64,000 nt of DNA from Gammaproteobacteria bacterium (GCA_004172865.1 SEBV01000013.1:1-64000); one strand, 5' to 3'; counted from the first letter of the stretch, positions 7,705-16,846 are shown. The notes: generated by a model from the letters alone, not told the origin. Made by a program: numbers and translations.

Positions 7705-9210
7705 CTATTCTTGCGCAGGCTCTTCTTGAACACCGAGCTTGGCATAAATCTTATCCAAATCTTTTTGTTTGTTTTTGCCAAAACCACCCAATGCATTTAC
7801 GGCATGACGCAAACGCGCACGGCTCATATCGGGGCCGATGATTTGCATAGAATCCACTACGGAAAAAGACGAGGTGGTGCCAGCAATTGCGACGAAAATT
7901 GGTGCAAGCGCATCCTTCAATTTTATTCCAAGCTGATCCGCAAGTAATTTCAGCTCGTTAAAAATGGAATCGCGTTCCCAGAAACGCAAAGCTTCCATAC
8001 GCCAAAGCGCAAACTGTAAATACTCTTTTTGTTTTTCGATATCGAGCTTGTTAGCGACGAAGTCACTTTCGCTCAAGCTCAACATGCCAGATACCAAAAA
8101 GCCTGCCAGCGGCGCGAAATCGCTCAGGGTATTCATGCGCGATTGTGCATGTGGCAAAGCCTGTAGCAAGGTTTCTTTGTTGAATGTCCAGTTATGCAAA
8201 CGCTCCGCAAGTTGCTCGACGCTGAAGTTTTCACGAATCCACAAACCATTTAACCAGCTGAGTTTTTCTACGTCGAAAATCGGGCCGCCGAGTGACACGC
8301 GATTTAAATCGAAGTGTTCCTGCATCTCTGCCAGGGTGAATTTTTCGCGTTCATCGGGCATTGACCAGCCCATGCGGCCGAGGTAATTCAACATGGCTTC
8401 GGGCAAGTAACCCATGCGCTTGTAGTAGAGAATACTGGTGGGGTTTTTGCGTTTGCTGAGCTTGGATTTATCCGGGTTGCGCAGCAGCGGCAAGTGGCAA
8501 AGTACGGGCGCTTGCCAACCGAAATATTCGTACAGTTTGAGGTGCTTGGGCGCTGAGTTGATCCACTCTTCGCCGCGAATCACGTGGGTGATTTCCATCA
8601 AGTGATCGTCCACCACGTTGGCCAAATGGTAAGTGGGCATACCGTCGCCTTTCAGCAAGACTTGCATGTCTACGTGCGACCATTCGATTTCAATTTTGCC
8701 ACGCAGCATATCGTCGATAACGCAAACGCCTTCCGATGGAATCTTCATGCGGATTACGTAAGGCTCGCCTGCCACCAAACGGCGCTGCACTTCATCTGCT
8801 GGAATCAGCAAACCACGGCCATCGTATTGCGGGGTTTCGCCTTTGGCGATCTGCTCGCGGCGCATTTCGTCGAGCTCTTCTGAAGTCGCGAAGCAATAAA
8901 AGGCGTGGCCTTTCTCAATCAGTTCTTCGGCGTATTGGCGATACATGCCCATGCGCTCGCTTTGGCGATAAGGGCCGTGCGGGCCGCCGACGTCCGGGCC
9001 TTCGTCCCACTCCAAACCTAACCAACGCAGGCTGTCCAGAATCGCTTGTTCGGATTCGGGCGTACTACGGGTTTGGTCGGTGTCTTCAATGCGCAATAGG
9101 AATTGGCCGCCGTGTTGGCGAGCAAAGCAGAGATTGAAGAGCGCGATGTAAGCGGTGCCTACGTGCGGGTCGCCGGTGGGCGATGGGGCGATACGGGTGC
9201 GAACGGTCAT
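7705..9210 (-). CDS. gltX: Glutamate--tRNA ligase
   Basis: Charges tRNA-Glu with glutamate in the cytoplasm. A 501-residue class I synthetase, normal for the discriminating bacterial enzyme. The HIGH-type motif [13 protein letters not shown] is near residue 9, the KMSKS equivalent [10 protein letters not shown] is near residue 250, and the anticodon-binding helical domain fills the C-terminal third. The start ATG follows an AGAAAGG ribosome site. It lies near tRNA-Ala as in other gammaproteobacteria, but the AraC and amidohydrolase genes separate them here. Confidence 0.97.
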   Translation of the reverse strand: MTVRTRIAPSPTGDPHVGTAYIALFNLCFARQHGGQFLLRIEDTDQTRSTPESEQAILDSLRWLGLEWDEGPDVGGPHGPYRQSERMGMYRQYAEELIEKGHAFYCFATSEELDEMRREQIAKGETPQYDGRGLLIPADEVQRRLVAGEPYVIRMKIPSEGVCVIDDMLRGKIEIEWSHVDMQVLLKGDGMPTYHLANVVDDHLMEITHVIRGEEWINSAPKHLKLYEYFGWQAPVLCHLPLLRNPDKSKLSKRKNPTSILYYKRMGYLPEAMLNYLGRMGWSMPDEREKFTLAEMQEHFDLNRVSLGGPIFDVEKLSWLNGLWIRENFSVEQLAERLHNWTFNKETLLQALPHAQSRMNTLSDFAPLAGFLVSGMLSLSESDFVANKLDIEKQKEYLQFALWRMEALRFWERDSIFNELKLLADQLGIKLKDALAPIFVAIAGTTSSFSVVDSMQIIGPDMSRARLRHAVNALGGFGKNKQKDLDKIYAKLGVQEEPAQE

Positions 9211-9290
9211 GGTGGGGCCTTTCTAAAAATGAATGCGATAAAAAGCCGGGTATTATACGCGTGAACGGTTGGGTTTGGGAGTAAAGACGC

Positions 9291-9710
9291 TTAGGCGCCG
9301 AGTAACGGCAAGTGTTTGATACGGTGATAATTGAGGGATAAAGCGATGCAATGCTTTAAAGGAACCAGCAGTATTTCTTCCTGATCACTCAACACAATTG
9401 CGCGATTTCCCTGATAGGAAAATGTATCGCCATAAAGTTCTTTAAAGGTTTCGACCAGCGTAGTTTTGCAATTGAAATAAACAAAAAACTGCGTGGGCGA
9501 TGAAGGCTTCCAATTAATGCGAATCGTGCTGCCGTCTATGGTGACATACGCAGGCTCGCCCCACTTTAAGCATTCTTCCACTACGCCGATGTTTTTGTCT
9601 TGCGCGGCAACTTCAAAAATTAATGCGCGCAAATCCATTAATTTTTTGCGCGCATGGAACGGATAAGATTTAAATAAATTGCCAACAGCCTTGTCATTAA
9701 ATTTCTTCAT
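9291..9710 (-). CDS. DUF1801 domain protein (YdhG-like)
   Basis: A 139-residue cytosolic protein of the DUF1801/YdhG-like fold. Recognisable conserved stretches are VEECLKWGEPAY, then FFVYFNCKTTLVETF and GNRAIVL. The structures of the family resemble frataxin-type and SRPBCC-like small alpha/beta domains; biochemical function is not established. It is the last gene of a leftward run of small single-domain proteins (9291-12208), about 30 bases after a VOC gene, so it is probably co-transcribed with them. Confidence 0.75.
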   Translation of the reverse strand: MKKFNDKAVGNLFKSYPFHARKKLMDLRALIFEVAAQDKNIGVVEECLKWGEPAYVTIDGSTIRINWKPSSPTQFFVYFNCKTTLVETFKELYGDTFSYQGNRAIVLSDQEEILLVPLKHCIALSLNYHRIKHLPLLGA

Positions 9711-9741
9711 CTGAAATTCTGCTTAAGAAATTGCGATGGCA

Positions 9742-10149
9742 TTAATGCCCGACAGATTCATCGTGAAAAGCGGCTTCAATTTTGTGGCCATCCAAATCGC
9801 GAACAAAGCAGCCGTAATAGGCATCTCCATACATAGGGCGCGGGCCTGGTTCGCCATCTGATGTTGCGCCTGCGGCGATTGCGGCTTGGTAAAAAGCATT
9901 CACTATTTCTTTGGATGAAACATCGAAACCAATGTGGAAGCCATTGCCTGCACTGGCAGGGTTTCCATCGATCGGAGTTTGCAACCACAACTCAGGGAAT
10001 TGTTTGCCAAAGCAAACGGCGCCCGGATAATCCATTAATATTTTAGCGCCCAAAATGGACAACACAGATTTATAAAACTCACGCGCTTTTTCAAATTGAT
10101 TAGTCCCAATTGAAATGTGCGCAATTAATGAAGGGTTTTTATTGCTCAT
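9742..10149 (-). CDS. VOC family protein (glyoxalase/bleomycin-resistance fold)
   Basis: A 135-residue vicinal oxygen chelate protein made of two beta-alpha-beta-beta-beta units. HISIGTNQFEKAREFYKSVL opens the first unit, and FVRDLDGHKIEAAF closes the second with the expected metal-ligand Glu. The start ATG has a strong AGGAG site. Members may be metal-dependent isomerases, dioxygenases or drug-binding proteins; the substrate is not inferable. It sits between another VOC gene and the DUF1801 gene on one strand. Confidence 0.82.
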   Translation of the reverse strand: MSNKNPSLIAHISIGTNQFEKAREFYKSVLSILGAKILMDYPGAVCFGKQFPELWLQTPIDGNPASAGNGFHIGFDVSSKEIVNAFYQAAIAAGATSDGEPGPRPMYGDAYYGCFVRDLDGHKIEAAFHDESVGH

Positions 10150-10179
10150 AGTTTTCTCCTTAAAAAATAGTAAGAATGA

Positions 10180-10620
10180 TTAAACAACTAGTTGATCATT
10201 TTCATCAAATACCCAAACCTCTTCGTGATCGACCTCAAATAAGTGACCGTCGGGATCGCGAAAGTAACCTGCAGTTCCCCACTGGGTTTTGGTTGCAGGC
10301 TTCACTAAAGTTCCGCCTGCTTCAACGGCGCGAGCTAAGGTAAGCGCAACATCTTCAACAGTGCGAACCAAATGAATTAATGCCATGCCGGAAAAACCTG
10401 AGCCTTGTGCGCTTGGCGCTAACGCATCTTTAGCAAGATCGTCCCTAGAAATTAATGCCAAGGCAAAACCACCCAAATCAAATTTTACAAAACCAGCATG
10501 ACTTGTAGGTGCGCGCTGCCAACCTAAGGCTTCATAAAATGCAGCAGATTTTGCAACATCGTTTACACCTAGCAAAATAATATGGAGGCGTTGTTTGAGT
10601 GGCGTAGATTTATCGGTCAT
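10180..10620 (-). CDS. VOC family protein (second copy, different subtype)
   Basis: A 146-residue vicinal oxygen chelate protein. The N-terminal half has IILLGVNDVAKSAAFYEALGW, and the C-terminal half ends in YFRDPDGHLFEVDH, the usual DPDGHxxE metal-site motif. AAGGA precedes the ATG. It is only distantly similar to the neighbouring VOC protein, so the two are not a recent tandem duplication. Probable operon with its neighbours (30-35 base gaps). Confidence 0.82.
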   Translation of the reverse strand: MTDKSTPLKQRLHIILLGVNDVAKSAAFYEALGWQRAPTSHAGFVKFDLGGFALALISRDDLAKDALAPSAQGSGFSGMALIHLVRTVEDVALTLARAVEAGGTLVKPATKTQWGTAGYFRDPDGHLFEVDHEEVWVFDENDQLVV

Positions 10621-10654
10621 GCGTAGTTCCTTTTAATTGTTGTATTAATATTTA

Positions 10655-11269
10655 TCAACGAGTTTTCATTGGTTGGCGAACAATGGTTTTCCATTTCTCC
10701 GGGCTGGCTCTGCGTATATCACTTAAATAAATTTCGTGATGCTTACCGGTGAGAGTTCCATTCGCTTCAATAAATTGATGCAACTTTTCCACCGTTGGCC
10801 CCTCTTCTGAGAAAGGCCCTACATGAAGAATTTGTGCGCACAAGCCTTCTTTAAAAGCTTCAAAACGAATATGTTTTAGTGCAGGCAGTTCTTTCTTTTT
10901 CTGTAGTTCAATAATAGTTTTGTCTACCAACGCTTTATCGATGAAGTGTGGCTGCATGATCATCATGGTCCACTTCCAGAGATTTTTTTGATCCGCTGTG
11001 AACGCAGAAAGATCATCTGCCCACCACAATCCTTCAAGTGGCATAACGCCATAGTCGATAGCAGTACTACTTTTTTTGATCGCAAACTTAAGCGTATAAG
11101 ATAATGAAAAAAGTGCTTCAACTGCATGACGATAAGACTCGGATGTATTAGGGTCACCCTGACCATCTATCATTAAATAATTAAATGAGGGTACATCAAC
11201 AATCGCGACTGTTTTGGCGCTTGGTTTATATAAATTTTCATGCTCTTTTTTTAAATCAATTTTTTCCAT
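10655..11269 (-). CDS. GyrI-like small-molecule binding domain protein
   Basis: A 204-residue protein of the stand-alone GyrI-like family. Characteristic segments are VPSFNYLMIDGQGDPN near residues 27-42, a YGVMPLEGLWW strand, and the C-terminal HHEIYLSDIRRASPEKWKTIVRQP, which is typical of the family and ends in the conserved R-Q-P. Related domains bind hydrophobic or cyclic ligands, and some hydrolyse cyclopropanoid electrophiles. No DNA-binding domain is attached. Same strand and short gap to the VOC gene downstream. Confidence 0.8.
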   Translation of the reverse strand: MEKIDLKKEHENLYKPSAKTVAIVDVPSFNYLMIDGQGDPNTSESYRHAVEALFSLSYTLKFAIKKSSTAIDYGVMPLEGLWWADDLSAFTADQKNLWKWTMMIMQPHFIDKALVDKTIIELQKKKELPALKHIRFEAFKEGLCAQILHVGPFSEEGPTVEKLHQFIEANGTLTGKHHEIYLSDIRRASPEKWKTIVRQPMKTR

Positions 11270-11295
11270 GACTTAAATCCAATCGATATTATTAT

Positions 11296-11724
11296 TTAGG
11301 CAACTTCAGCATACTCTTCACGGGCGTATGCGATAAGCGCCTCAGTTTGAGCTGCGGCATCTTTCATTTGGTTTTCACCAATTATTTTACGCCATAAAAA
11401 ACCTAAAGGGCCCCAAATTTGCAATTCCATGTAGATATGAGTTGCATCACCAACGCGCTCATACTTATGGATGGTGCGCATTTTTGCGAGTGGCAAATGA
11501 GCCACATCAATCACTTCATAGGGCCACATTTTTTCGATAACAATTTTTACAGCCGGGCCACCTTTTGGTTTTAATGTAAATTCACTGCCTGCTTTGGCAT
11601 CACCCAAAAGCTCGGTATATTCAATACCGTCATCCCATTGATTCCACGCATTGAAATTGGTAAGTGCGCGATACAAATATTCAGCGGGAACATCAGTTGT
11701 CGTTTGAAAATGTGCTTGCCACAT
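11296..11724 (-). CDS. SRPBCC (START-like) family protein
   Basis: A 142-residue ligand-binding domain of the Bet v 1/START type: MWQAHFQTTTDVPAEYLYRAL at the start, AWNQWDDGIEYTELLGDAKAGSEF in the first sheet, and a long C-terminal helix near AAQTEALIAYAREEY. The open frame extends 8 codons further, but the ATG at 11724 follows AGGAG at ideal spacing and removes an overlap with the EVE gene. The ligand is unknown. The run of small ligand-binding folds here suggests a shared stress or detoxification role, which is inference. Confidence 0.8.
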   Translation of the reverse strand: MWQAHFQTTTDVPAEYLYRALTNFNAWNQWDDGIEYTELLGDAKAGSEFTLKPKGGPAVKIVIEKMWPYEVIDVAHLPLAKMRTIHKYERVGDATHIYMELQIWGPLGFLWRKIIGENQMKDAAAQTEALIAYAREEYAEVA

Positions 11725-11734
11725 AGATTTCTCC

Positions 11735-12208
11735 TTAAATGAGAGCAATTTGTGCTGATGAAAAAACGGGTGGGTTTTCGGGTAACAAGGCGTATGTTTG
11801 CAACATTAATTCCGCAATCAATTCAAAATCTCCTCGCGAAATTTCAATATGGCCAAAGCGAAATACGTAACCCCATCGACTTTTATTTTGAATAAAATTG
11901 AGTTGATGAATTAATGGGCGAATATCTACTGGCCGCGCCGGTAGAAATTCGATGTCGCGCCTATAAGGTATAAAATCTTTCGTCATTTCAAATTGATAGA
12001 CCGCATCACCGATTACGCGACCAATAGCAGTGAACTGCTGACAAAGTCCTTCGCGACCAAATATTTCTTTTGGCGAGTAATAGATAATCCAGTCACCTTT
12101 CTCCATTCGTTTCAGCGCTTGTGCTTTGCCGTGGCATAACTGACAAAAGCCGCCGCTAACGCCGCGTGCGACATGATCTTGCGACGCAACACCAATCCAA
12201 TAACGCAT
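11735..12208 (-). CDS. EVE domain protein
   Basis: A 157-residue protein with an EVE/PUA-like fold. RYWIGVASQDHVARGV at the start, GDWIIYYSPKEIFG in the middle and a W-GYVFRFGHIEIS segment are family features. EVE domains recognise modified bases in DNA or RNA and occur both as housekeeping proteins and fused to restriction enzymes. This one is stand-alone and is the first gene of the leftward run ending at 9291. GGAG precedes the start. It probably opens the operon, since about 350 bases of non-coding sequence lie upstream. Confidence 0.8.
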   Translation of the reverse strand: MRYWIGVASQDHVARGVSGGFCQLCHGKAQALKRMEKGDWIIYYSPKEIFGREGLCQQFTAIGRVIGDAVYQFEMTKDFIPYRRDIEFLPARPVDIRPLIHQLNFIQNKSRWGYVFRFGHIEISRGDFELIAELMLQTYALLPENPPVFSSAQIALI

Positions 12209-12554
12209 ACATTCTCCAGAAAATCACAAGGCTCTACTTCCTAACAAGTTGAGGCATCTTAGCGGGCGCTACTGCCAAAGAATGTCAGTAGAGTGCGGCC
12301 AAATAATTTTGTAAGCGCACAAATCTTCAAAAAGTCGCATACATCTACAACATATAATTTGTGAAAACTGAAGAATTTTTCTTTATTCACAATCAATATG
12401 AACAACTCGATTTTTAACCAAACTCCCAAGCCGCCACTCTTCTAGACTCTACTCAAAGGATTTTTTGATTTCGACATCAAACACTTAGGCACCGGGAATC
12501 AAGCGTCGATGCGCTTGCGTGTGGACTCACTGATATTAAATCGAGGACGACCAG
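12209..12554. other. Intergenic region between divergent EVE gene and small ORF
   Basis: About 345 AT-rich bases with no coding pattern on either strand. It must carry the promoter for the leftward EVE-DUF1801 run and the one for the rightward 58-residue ORF. I see no convincing operator or RNA structure. Confidence 0.5.
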
Positions 12555-12731
12555 ATGATCATGAACGATATTGAAATTATCAGAGCAGTTAGGGTCTTAT
12601 GCATCAAGCATGAGTTTGATGAAGCCATACGATTGGCAAATAAAGTGCAGGATGACGAGAGCCGAAAAACCCTTACATCAATTTGCGAATCATTTCGAAA
12701 CTCACAAATCTCCGTTAGAAACATTGGCTAA
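12555..12731 (+). CDS. Small uncharacterised helical protein, 58 residues
   Basis: ATG at 12555 is preceded by GAGGA at about eight bases, and the frame runs to TAA at 12729. The peptide is charged and looks fully helical (EIIRAVRVLCIKHEFDEAIR, then LANKVQDDESRKTLTSIC), with a spacing of hydrophobics that fits two amphipathic helices. An overlapping 65-codon frame on the same strand is poorer in composition and has no ribosome site. A hairpin follows at 12740-12770. I do not recognise the family. A second ATG at 12561 could also be used. Confidence 0.5.
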   Translation: MIMNDIEIIRAVRVLCIKHEFDEAIRLANKVQDDESRKTLTSICESFRNSQISVRNIG

Positions 12732-12739
12732 TCATTTAT

Positions 12740-12770
12740 CTTTAGACAAGACGCCGTGTCGTGTCTAAAG
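12740..12770. terminator. Possible terminator hairpin after the small ORF
   Basis: CTTTAGACA (12740-12748) pairs with TGTCTAAAG (12762-12770) around a GC-rich interior that can also pair. There is no T run after it, so it may be a weak terminator or a stabilising hairpin. Confidence 0.4.
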
Positions 12771-12888
12771 ATGCAGCTAGATTTCAGTCGTATCTCTCTG
12801 CAACAAACCCTCTTAAAAATACTCTTACTCTTCTCGATATAAAGGTTTAAATTAGCCATTCCAGTGATCCCTTCGAGCCTGCAAAAAA

Positions 12889-13419
12889 ATGAGCTACGCG
12901 CGTATTAATCCCGTTGATTTAATAAATTTAAAACAAGCTGACACCTGCATTTTGGATGTACGCACTGTTGCAGAAGTAAAATCTGCCGCTCTGTCCGGCT
13001 CTTTAAATATTCCATTACATGAATTAACGGCTGCTCGACTGCAAACCGAAATTACTAGCAGCGGAAAAGATGGCTCAAAAATTTATTTGCTGTGCCAAGC
13101 GGGGCGTCGTGCAGAAATGGCCGCTGACCAATTGGCGGGTCATATCGACGCCGAACTTTATGTTATTGAAGGTGGAATTAATGCGATTCAGCAAGCGCAA
13201 ATTCCATTGCAACAATCTGGAAAAGAAGTCATGTCGCTGGAACGCCAAGTGCGAATTGCAGCGGGATTTCTAGTATTTGCCGGTGTTATTCTTGGTACCT
13301 TTGTGAATAGCGCGTTCTATGGTCTAGCTGGTTTTGTAGGCGCAGGCTTAATGTTTGCGGGTATTACGGATACCTGCATGATGGGTATGCTTATCGCCCG
13401 AATGCCCTGGAATAAATAG
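12889..13419 (+). CDS. Rhodanese with C-terminal DUF2892 membrane domain
   Basis: A 176-residue protein. Residues 1-110 form a rhodanese domain with active-site loop C69-QAGRR, which carries a persulfide; LDVRTVAEV near residue 22 is the usual N-terminal motif. Residues 116-176 match the DUF2892 inner membrane segment (two hydrophobic stretches, ending MLIARMPWNK). The protein would move sulfane sulfur at the cytoplasmic face of the membrane. The next gene is a persulfide dioxygenase 67 bases on, so the pair likely handles sulfide or glutathione persulfide. Confidence 0.88.
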   Translation: MSYARINPVDLINLKQADTCILDVRTVAEVKSAALSGSLNIPLHELTAARLQTEITSSGKDGSKIYLLCQAGRRAEMAADQLAGHIDAELYVIEGGINAIQQAQIPLQQSGKEVMSLERQVRIAAGFLVFAGVILGTFVNSAFYGLAGFVGAGLMFAGITDTCMMGMLIARMPWNK

Positions 13420-13486
13420 TGCAAACTTAAAATTCATTACTAATTCATGAGCTTGAAATTTACTGTTAGTTGGTGAGGGCGCTGCG

Positions 13487-14182
13487 ATGATTTTCCGTCA
13501 ATTATTTGAACGCGAATCCTGTACTTTTAGCTATCTAATTGGCTGCGATGTAACTCGCAAAGCGGTGCTGATCGACACGGTAAAAAGCGAAGTCGATTCC
13601 TATTTATCGTTGCTTAACGCATTAGGTCTGACACTTATTTATGTGCTCGATACGCACACCCACGCAGACCACATCACAGGATCAGGAAAATTACGTGATG
13701 CTACCGGCGCCCAAACTTTGTTGGGTGAAGAGGCGCATTCGGCATGTGTGTCGCAAGATTTACATCATGGTGATGAGCTTGCAATCGGCGAACTCACGTT
13801 AACAGCACTACACACTCCCGGTCACACTGACGATTCTTACAGCTTTATTCTTCGCAATAATCAAACAACTTATGCGTTCACGGGTGACACTTTATTAATA
13901 GGCAGCACCGGGCGCACCGACTTTCAAAATGGCAGCGCTGTCGAGCAATATCACAGTATTCATAATCATCTGCTCAATCTGCCCGAGGATACACTGATGT
14001 ATCCCGCGCACGATTATAACGGCCGAACTGTAAGCACTATTGGCGAAGAAGTAGCTAACAATCCTCGCCTACAAGTAAAAGATGCGGCTGCTTACACAGA
14101 GCTAATGAACAATTTAGATTTACCCAATCCTAAACTGATGGATATGGCCATACCCGCTAATCGCGCATGCGGTGAGAACTAA
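13487..14182 (+). CDS. MBL-fold persulfide dioxygenase (ETHE1-like)
   Basis: A 231-residue metallo-beta-lactamase-fold protein of the ETHE1/SDO group, which oxidises glutathione persulfide to sulfite using one iron. THTHADH at residues 56-62 supplies ligands H57, H59, D61 and H62; further ligands are in HTPGHTDDS and FTGDTLLIGSTGRTDFQ. YPAHDYNGR near the C terminus holds the last His. It is shorter than some members but complete. It follows the rhodanese gene on the same strand and the two probably act in sequence. Confidence 0.88.
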   Translation: MIFRQLFERESCTFSYLIGCDVTRKAVLIDTVKSEVDSYLSLLNALGLTLIYVLDTHTHADHITGSGKLRDATGAQTLLGEEAHSACVSQDLHHGDELAIGELTLTALHTPGHTDDSYSFILRNNQTTYAFTGDTLLIGSTGRTDFQNGSAVEQYHSIHNHLLNLPEDTLMYPAHDYNGRTVSTIGEEVANNPRLQVKDAAAYTELMNNLDLPNPKLMDMAIPANRACGEN

Positions 14183-14316
14183 ACCGCTGCACCAGAACCT
14201 AAGTAAACGCCGAGAAATCAGGCATCAGCCATTATTTAACACCACTCCTGCACATGAATTTGTTAAGATAGCGGCCTTCAAAAAATGACTTAACATCCCA
14301 CACATGAGACACAACC

Positions 14317-14712
14317 ATGCTGATTGAAGCCCCTATCTCCCTCGGTGAATTAATCGACAAAATTACCATTCTCGAAATTAAAGCTGTGAACATCAGCGAT
14401 GCTGGCAAATTAAAAAATGTGACGCACGAGCTTAATGTGCTCAATGCAAAAATCGATACCCTATTGGATGCACAAGGTCAAACCAAACTTGCACCACTCA
14501 AACAAGCGTTGAAAGATGTGAATCAGGAATTATGGATTATTGAAGACGACATTCGCGATTGTGAATACGTAAAAGATTTTAGCGATAAATTTATCCAACT
14601 CGCACGCGCTGTGTATGTCACCAACGACAAACGCGCAAAAGTTAAAAAAGATATTAACCTTGCCTTCGGCTCAGAATTAATCGAAGAAAAATCTTACAAA
14701 GATTATCAATAA
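14317..14712 (+). CDS. DUF6165 family protein, LPS locus
   Basis: A 131-residue, mainly helical and charged protein (APISLGELIDKITILEIK at the start, ELWIIEDDIRDCE mid-way). The pattern matches DUF6165, usually found next to LPS core glycosyltransferase genes. Function is not established; an accessory role to the heptosyltransferase is possible. It ends 5 bases before waaC, so the two are probably co-translated. Confidence 0.75.
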   Translation: MLIEAPISLGELIDKITILEIKAVNISDAGKLKNVTHELNVLNAKIDTLLDAQGQTKLAPLKQALKDVNQELWIIEDDIRDCEYVKDFSDKFIQLARAVYVTNDKRAKVKKDINLAFGSELIEEKSYKDYQ

Positions 14713-14717
14713 TTTCG

Positions 14718-15773
14718 ATGGAAAGTTCTTCTGCTCCTATAAAGATTCTTCTCGTTAAGATGTCGTCCATGGGCGACATCTTTCACACCTTTCCTGCCAT
14801 TAGTGATTTAAAAACACAATATCCCAATGCAATTATCGATTGGGTTGTGGAAGATGGCTTCAAAGAAATTGTAGATTGGCACCCCGGTGTTAACCGCGCA
14901 ATTCCAATTAGCTTGCGACGCTGGATGAAAGAGCGTAACGGCAAAAGCTGGAATGAATTTAAAGCCTGGCGAAAAGCTCTGCACACCGAAAATTATGATG
15001 TCGTTATAGACGCGCAAGGTTTATTGAAGAGCGCAATTATTTCGATGATTGCCAATGCAACAATTGCAAAAGGCTTCGATAAAAAATCGGCACGCGAACC
15101 TATCGCCAGTTTTTTTTACAACGAAACCTATCATGTTAGCAAGGCGAAACACGCTGTAGAACGTACTCGCCAATTATTGGGCAAAGCCTTTGGCTACGAA
15201 CCGAAACCCGTGCTTAATTTCGGCATCAATCAAAACTTTTCGCACGTTGTAAAAAACCCACGCAAACTTATGTTTATTATTGGCACGAGTTGGGTTACGA
15301 AATTATGGTCTACGGCACACTGGCAACGCTTAACCGCTATCGCCATTGAAGAAGGTTATAGCGTAGAAATTATGTGGGGCAGCGCTGAAGAAAAAGCCAT
15401 TGCCGATAGCATTATCGCCAGCAACCCAAAAGCAACTCGCCCACTACAACGTATGACAATTACTGCAATCGCAGAGAAATTAGTTGAAGCTGCAGGAGTA
15501 ATTGGTTTAGACACCGGGTTTTCACATTTAGCAGGCGCGCTCGAAACACCAACGATTGCACTTTATGGCGCAACCTCACCTATTAAAGTCGGCCTCATTG
15601 GCGAGCACACCAGCAATTTACAAGTTGAACCAACATTAAATTGCATGCCCTGCCACAAACGTCATTGCAAATGGCTGCCCGAAAATAGCACCGAAACGCC
15701 GCCATGCATGAATGGCATAAAACCGTTGAATGTGTGGAATACTCTTATCTCAAAAATTTCGCTTCATTCCTGA
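14718..15773 (+). CDS. waaC: Lipopolysaccharide heptosyltransferase I
   Basis: Adds the first L-glycero-D-manno-heptose to Kdo2-lipid A at the inner membrane. A 351-residue GT9 protein of the expected length. The N-terminal VKMSSMGDIFHTFPAI is the glycosyltransferase 9 signature with its catalytic Asp; DWVVEDGF, QGLLKSA and the late GLDTGFSHLAGALETPTIAL (ADP-heptose-binding half) are typical of WaaC. The start sits 5 bases after the DUF6165 stop with no strong ribosome site, suggesting coupling. Confidence 0.9.
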   Translation: MESSSAPIKILLVKMSSMGDIFHTFPAISDLKTQYPNAIIDWVVEDGFKEIVDWHPGVNRAIPISLRRWMKERNGKSWNEFKAWRKALHTENYDVVIDAQGLLKSAIISMIANATIAKGFDKKSAREPIASFFYNETYHVSKAKHAVERTRQLLGKAFGYEPKPVLNFGINQNFSHVVKNPRKLMFIIGTSWVTKLWSTAHWQRLTAIAIEEGYSVEIMWGSAEEKAIADSIIASNPKATRPLQRMTITAIAEKLVEAAGVIGLDTGFSHLAGALETPTIALYGATSPIKVGLIGEHTSNLQVEPTLNCMPCHKRHCKWLPENSTETPPCMNGIKPLNVWNTLISKISLHS

Positions 15774-15781
15774 GGGCGACC

Positions 15782-16846
15782 ATGTATCGATTCTTACTTC
15801 ATGTTTCTTACGCGTATGGGCTGCCCATTTGCCGCCCATTAGAACAGGAAATAAAACGCCGCGGTTATGAAGTCAAATGGTTTTCTGAACTTGAAGAGAC
15901 AAGCAAATTATTTCAAAGTGATGATGGCTTACTAAAAACCGTACAAGACGTTATTCAGTACAAACCTCATATCGTTTTATCCGCAACTAATAATGTGCCA
16001 GATTTTTTCCCCGGCATTAAAGTGCAAATATTCCACGGATTTTCTATTAATAAACGCTCGGCAGATAAAGGCCATTTTCGTGTGCGTGGATTTTTCGATC
16101 TTTATTGCACTCAAGGGCCATCTACCACTGAACCCTTTCAACGAATTGCAAAAGAGTTGGGCTATTTCGAAGCCGTAGAAACTGGCTGGTCTAAAGTTGA
16201 TTCTTTATTTCCAATTGCCGCCACGCAAAACCAACGCCCGAGAATTTTAGTCTCATCAACGTTTACACCCAGATTGAGCCTTGCGCACAGCGATGAATTC
16301 ATTGCCGAATTAAAACGATTGATGCAAAAACCCGACTACGACTGGACGATTATTATGCATCCGTTGATGGACAGTAATCGTTTGGAAAAAATAAATGCAT
16401 TACAAAGCAGCAATGTTGTCTTTAAAGATACAACTGATTTAATCCCCATCTTTAAATCTGCAGATCTCATGATTGCGGATACCACCTCTGCAATTGCAGA
16501 ATTTTTATTGCAGGAAAAACCGGTAGTCACTTTCAATAACAACAAACCCGGCGATTATTTAATTGATATAAAACGACCGCAGGAATTAGAAGCGGCAATA
16601 AAAAAAGGATTAGCTCAACCAGCTGAACTAATGAAGGAAATTAACCAGTTTATAGCAGAGACGCATCCTTACAACGATGGACACTCAAGCCAACGCGTTA
16701 TAGATGCTTGCATTAATTTTCTAGGAAAAGATAAACGTTATCTAAAAAGTAAACCGCTCAATTTATGGCGAAAACTGCAGATTAGAAATAAATATAAATT
16801 TTATACGCTGCGCAGTTACAACAGACCCATCAAATTTCCTGATTAG
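15782..16846 (+). CDS. CDP-glycerol glycerophosphotransferase family protein
   Basis: A 354-residue GT-B-like protein related to the TagB/TagF glycerophosphotransferases. An IFHGFS motif is mid-protein; a C-terminal IIMHPLMDS, a DLMIADTTSAIAEFLL stretch and VVTFNNNKPGDY match the nucleotide-binding half of that family. In an LPS locus it may add a phosphate-linked group to the core or O-chain, but the donor is not inferable. The open frame begins inside waaC; the ATG at 15782, eight bases after the waaC stop with GAGGG before it, is the likely start. Its stop is adjacent to the end of the opposite-strand GT9 gene. Confidence 0.78.
   Translation: MYRFLLHVSYAYGLPICRPLEQEIKRRGYEVKWFSELEETSKLFQSDDGLLKTVQDVIQYKPHIVLSATNNVPDFFPGIKVQIFHGFSINKRSADKGHFRVRGFFDLYCTQGPSTTEPFQRIAKELGYFEAVETGWSKVDSLFPIAATQNQRPRILVSSTFTPRLSLAHSDEFIAELKRLMQKPDYDWTIIMHPLMDSNRLEKINALQSSNVVFKDTTDLIPIFKSADLMIADTTSAIAEFLLQEKPVVTFNNNKPGDYLIDIKRPQELEAAIKKGLAQPAELMKEINQFIAETHPYNDGHSSQRVIDACINFLGKDKRYLKSKPLNLWRKLQIRNKYKFYTLRSYNRPIKFPD

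Noticed and set aside
8736-9137. 133-codon plus-strand frame opposite gltX
   Set aside because: It is a shadow of the conserved synthetase gene, with Arg- and Pro-rich composition typical of antisense frames.
12571-12768. 65-codon plus-strand frame overlapping the 58-residue ORF
   Set aside because: It has no ribosome site and poorer composition, and it runs into the hairpin; the other frame is better.
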